Part shown: positions 4,205-5,561 of the stretch, one piece after another
Layout of the letters: each line of letters opens with the position of its first letter
Position numbering within the stretch: the stretch's first letter is position 1
From: an uncultured Intrasporangium sp.
GTDB taxonomy: Bacteria; Actinomycetota; Actinomycetes; Actinomycetales; Dermatophilaceae
Direction of reading: 5' to 3'
Assembly: GCA_937873285.1 (NCBI GenBank)
Contig: CALMNV010000035.1
Span: 1-5,561 of the forward strand
DNA length: 5,561 nucleotides
The notes under the pieces: model-generated
Databases searched by the model: none
What the model was told of the DNA's origin: nothing
The model's input: the letters and a program-made list of their open reading frames with translations, nothing else
Made by a program: the position numbers and the translations under genes

Positions 4205-5368
4205 GTGAGACCTGGACGCGACAACGTCGTCGCCGAGCTGCACGAGCCGACCCCGGAGGTCGGCGACGGCGGCCCCGACATGATCCAGCTGCTGACCCCC
4301 GAGGGGCAGCGCCTCGGCCACCCGGCATACGACCGCTACGTCGCCGACCTCACCGCCGAGGACCTGCGCGGCTTCTACCGCGACCTCGTGCTCATCCGGC
4401 GCCTCGACGCCGAGGGCTACGCGCTGCAGCGCCAGGGCGAGCTCGGTCTGTGGCCGAGCCTGCTCGGGCAGGAGGCGGCGCAGGTCGGGTCCGGCCGCGC
4501 CCTGCGGGCGCAGGACTTCGTCTTCCCCACCTACCGCGAGCACGGCGTCGGCTTCGTGCGGGGCATGGACCCGCAGAGCTCGCTGCAGCTCTTCCGAGGG
4601 GTGAGCCAGGGCGGCTGGGACCCCAAGGAGCACAACTTCCACCTCTACACCATCGTCATCGGCGCCCAGGCGCTGCACGCGACCGGCTATGCGATGGGCG
4701 TCAGGCTCGACGGCAACGTCGGCACCGGCGACGCGGACCGGGACACCGCGGTGATCTGCTACTTCGGCGACGGCGCGTCCTCGCAGGGCGACGTCAACGA
4801 GGCCTTCGTCTACGCGGCGAGCTTCGACGCCCCCGTTGTCTTCTTCTGCCAGAACAACCAGTGGGCGATCTCCGAGCCGGTCTCGAAGCAGACCCGGATC
4901 CCGCTCTTCCAGCGGGCGCGTGGCTTCGGCTTCCCCGGCGTCCGGGTCGACGGCAACGACATCCTCGCGACGTATGCCGTGACCCGGCACTGTCTGGACG
5001 AGGCCCGCGCCGGCAACGGGCCGCTGCTCATCGAGGCCTACACCTACCGGATGGGCGCCCACACCACGGCCGACGACCCGACGAAGTACCGGATCTCCGC
5101 CGAGGTGGAGCAGTGGAAGTTCCGCGACCCGATCCTGCGCCTGAAGAGCCACCTGGCCCGCGAGGGCATGGCCGACGACACCTACTTCACGGCGGTCGAC
5201 GACGAGGCGGACCGCTTCGCAGCCGAGCTGCGCGAAGGCTGCGTCACGATGCCGACGCTGCCCGGTGAGACGATGTGGGACCACGTCTATGCGCAGGACC
5301 ACCCGGTCATGGATGCCGAGCGAGCGGCATACCTGGCCTACCGGGCGAGCTTCGAGGAGGCGCACTGA
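4205..5368 (+). CDS. bkdA: 2-oxoacid dehydrogenase E1 component, alpha subunit (branched-chain/pyruvate type)
   Basis: Thiamine-diphosphate-dependent E1-alpha subunit (387 residues, complete). Together with E1-beta it decarboxylates a 2-oxoacid and transfers the acyl group to lipoyl-E2, yielding acyl-CoA. The ThDP motif is clear: GDG at 188-190, then NN at 217-218 after exactly 26 residues, with SSQGDVNEA between them. PTYREHG (108-114) and YRMGAHTTADDPTKY (281-295) correspond to the cofactor/substrate region and the catalytic-histidine loop (H286) of the branched-chain family. The loop and the form of the adjacent E1-beta favour Bkd over pyruvate dehydrogenase, but substrate cannot be settled from sequence alone. 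The N-terminal ~45 residues are a variable extension. Translation starts at GTG with AAGGAG five bases upstream. It ends in TGATG, overlapping the next gene by one base. Its three Ala-Tyr GCA-TAC and Tyr-Ala TAT-GCC contexts carry the window's GGCATAC motif. Confidence 0.92.
   Translation: MRPGRDNVVAELHEPTPEVGDGGPDMIQLLTPEGQRLGHPAYDRYVADLTAEDLRGFYRDLVLIRRLDAEGYALQRQGELGLWPSLLGQEAAQVGSGRALRAQDFVFPTYREHGVGFVRGMDPQSSLQLFRGVSQGGWDPKEHNFHLYTIVIGAQALHATGYAMGVRLDGNVGTGDADRDTAVICYFGDGASSQGDVNEAFVYAASFDAPVVFFCQNNQWAISEPVSKQTRIPLFQRARGFGFPGVRVDGNDILATYAVTRHCLDEARAGNGPLLIEAYTYRMGAHTTADDPTKYRISAEVEQWKFRDPILRLKSHLAREGMADDTYFTAVDDEADRFAAELREGCVTMPTLPGETMWDHVYAQDHPVMDAERAAYLAYRASFEEAH
5354..5360 (+). promoter_or_regulatory. 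Ribosome binding site of the E1-beta gene
   Basis: GAGGAGG lies within the last codons of the E1-alpha gene, seven bases before the ATG at 5368. Together with the one-base TGATG overlap this indicates translational coupling, which keeps the two subunits of the alpha2beta2 enzyme in balance. Confidence 0.85.
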
Positions 5369-5561
5369 TGGCCGCGCAGCAGCTGGAGCGGCTCACGCTC
5401 GGCAAGGCCCTGACAGCCGGGCTGCGCAAGGCGATGGAGCACGACGACCGGGTCGTGCTCATCGGCGAGGACATCGGCAAGCTCGGCGGCGTCTTCCGCA
5501 TCACCGACGGGCTGCAGAAGGACTTCGGCGACGACCGCGTCGTCGACACCCCGCTGGCCGA
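5368..5561 (+). CDS. bkdB: 2-oxoacid dehydrogenase E1 component, beta subunit (partial, N-terminal 64 codons)
   Basis: This is the N-terminus of the E1-beta subunit, cut by the right window edge; the family is usually about 325-350 residues. The visible part has the transketolase-like pyrimidine-binding start: LTLGKALTAGLRKAMEHDDR, then VLIGEDIGKLGGVFRITDGL, then DRVVDTPLA. The GED glutamate (codon 35) corresponds to the E1-beta residue that activates the thiamine aminopyrimidine. It pairs with the preceding E1-alpha to form the heterotetramer. The start ATG overlaps the E1-alpha stop by one base, and GAGGAGG lies seven bases upstream. An E2 acyltransferase (bkdC) gene is expected further right. 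GGVFRITDGL resembles branched-chain E1-beta proteins, but pyruvate specificity is not excluded. Confidence 0.92.
   Translation, partial: MAAQQLERLTLGKALTAGLRKAMEHDDRVVLIGEDIGKLGGVFRITDGLQKDFGDDRVVDTPLA

Noticed and set aside
1549..4281. 910-codon open frame on the minus strand
   Set aside because: It runs antisense to the aminotransferase and out of frame through pfkA. Its Arg/Gly/His-rich, low-complexity translation is the usual product of a stop-poor GC-rich shadow frame.
3944..5365. 473-codon minus-strand frame opposite E1-alpha
   Set aside because: It is antisense to a complete, motif-rich E1-alpha gene and has the skewed composition of a shadow frame.

Overview
This is a high-GC (roughly 70% or more) actinobacterial chromosomal segment. 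G/C-ending codons dominate, protein types resemble mycobacterial and Micrococcales homologues, the phosphofructokinase is of the actinobacterial kind, and TANNNT-type -10 elements sit close to start codons. A placement within Micrococcales (for example Intrasporangiaceae-like) is only an impression. All six genes look like chromosomal housekeeping genes. I see no phage, transposon, CRISPR, tRNA or rRNA signal.

Layout. Three genes lie on the minus strand, read right to left: a 6-phosphofructokinase (1611-2678), a small four-helix membrane protein of the PF04020 'phage holin 4' family (1143-1526), and the nuclease subunit SbcD (1-953, C-terminus cut by the window edge). Hairpins separate them at 1565-1587 and 1031-1081. 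A 175-bp divergent intergenic region (2679-2853) carries candidate promoters for both directions. To its right, on the plus strand, lie a PLP-dependent aminotransferase of the aromatic (Pat) branch of the HisC family (2854-4074), then the E1-alpha (4205-5368) and E1-beta (5368 to beyond the window) subunits of a 2-oxoacid dehydrogenase, probably of the branched-chain (Bkd) type. The two E1 genes overlap by one base and are surely co-translated.

Functional logic. The plus-strand genes form a plausible amino-acid catabolic unit: a transaminase makes a 2-oxoacid, and the E1 component of a 2-oxoacid dehydrogenase complex decarboxylates it towards an acyl-CoA. Phosphofructokinase is the committed glycolytic step. 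SbcD is a DNA repair nuclease whose partner SbcC should lie just left of the window. The membrane protein has no assigned role.

Unusual points. (i) A 15-bp tandem repeat encodes SDPAA units in front of the normal Pat start. (ii) A 46-bp imperfect palindrome (18 of 23 positions paired) lies inside an extra C-terminal tail of Pat, just upstream of a possible bkd promoter. (iii) The hexamer GGCATA/TATGCC is strongly over-represented (10 copies), which makes TAT, ATA and GCA codons appear almost only in that context. (iv) A perfect 13-bp inverted repeat lies upstream of sbcD. I see no wholly new multi-gene system; the interest is in cis-acting DNA features.
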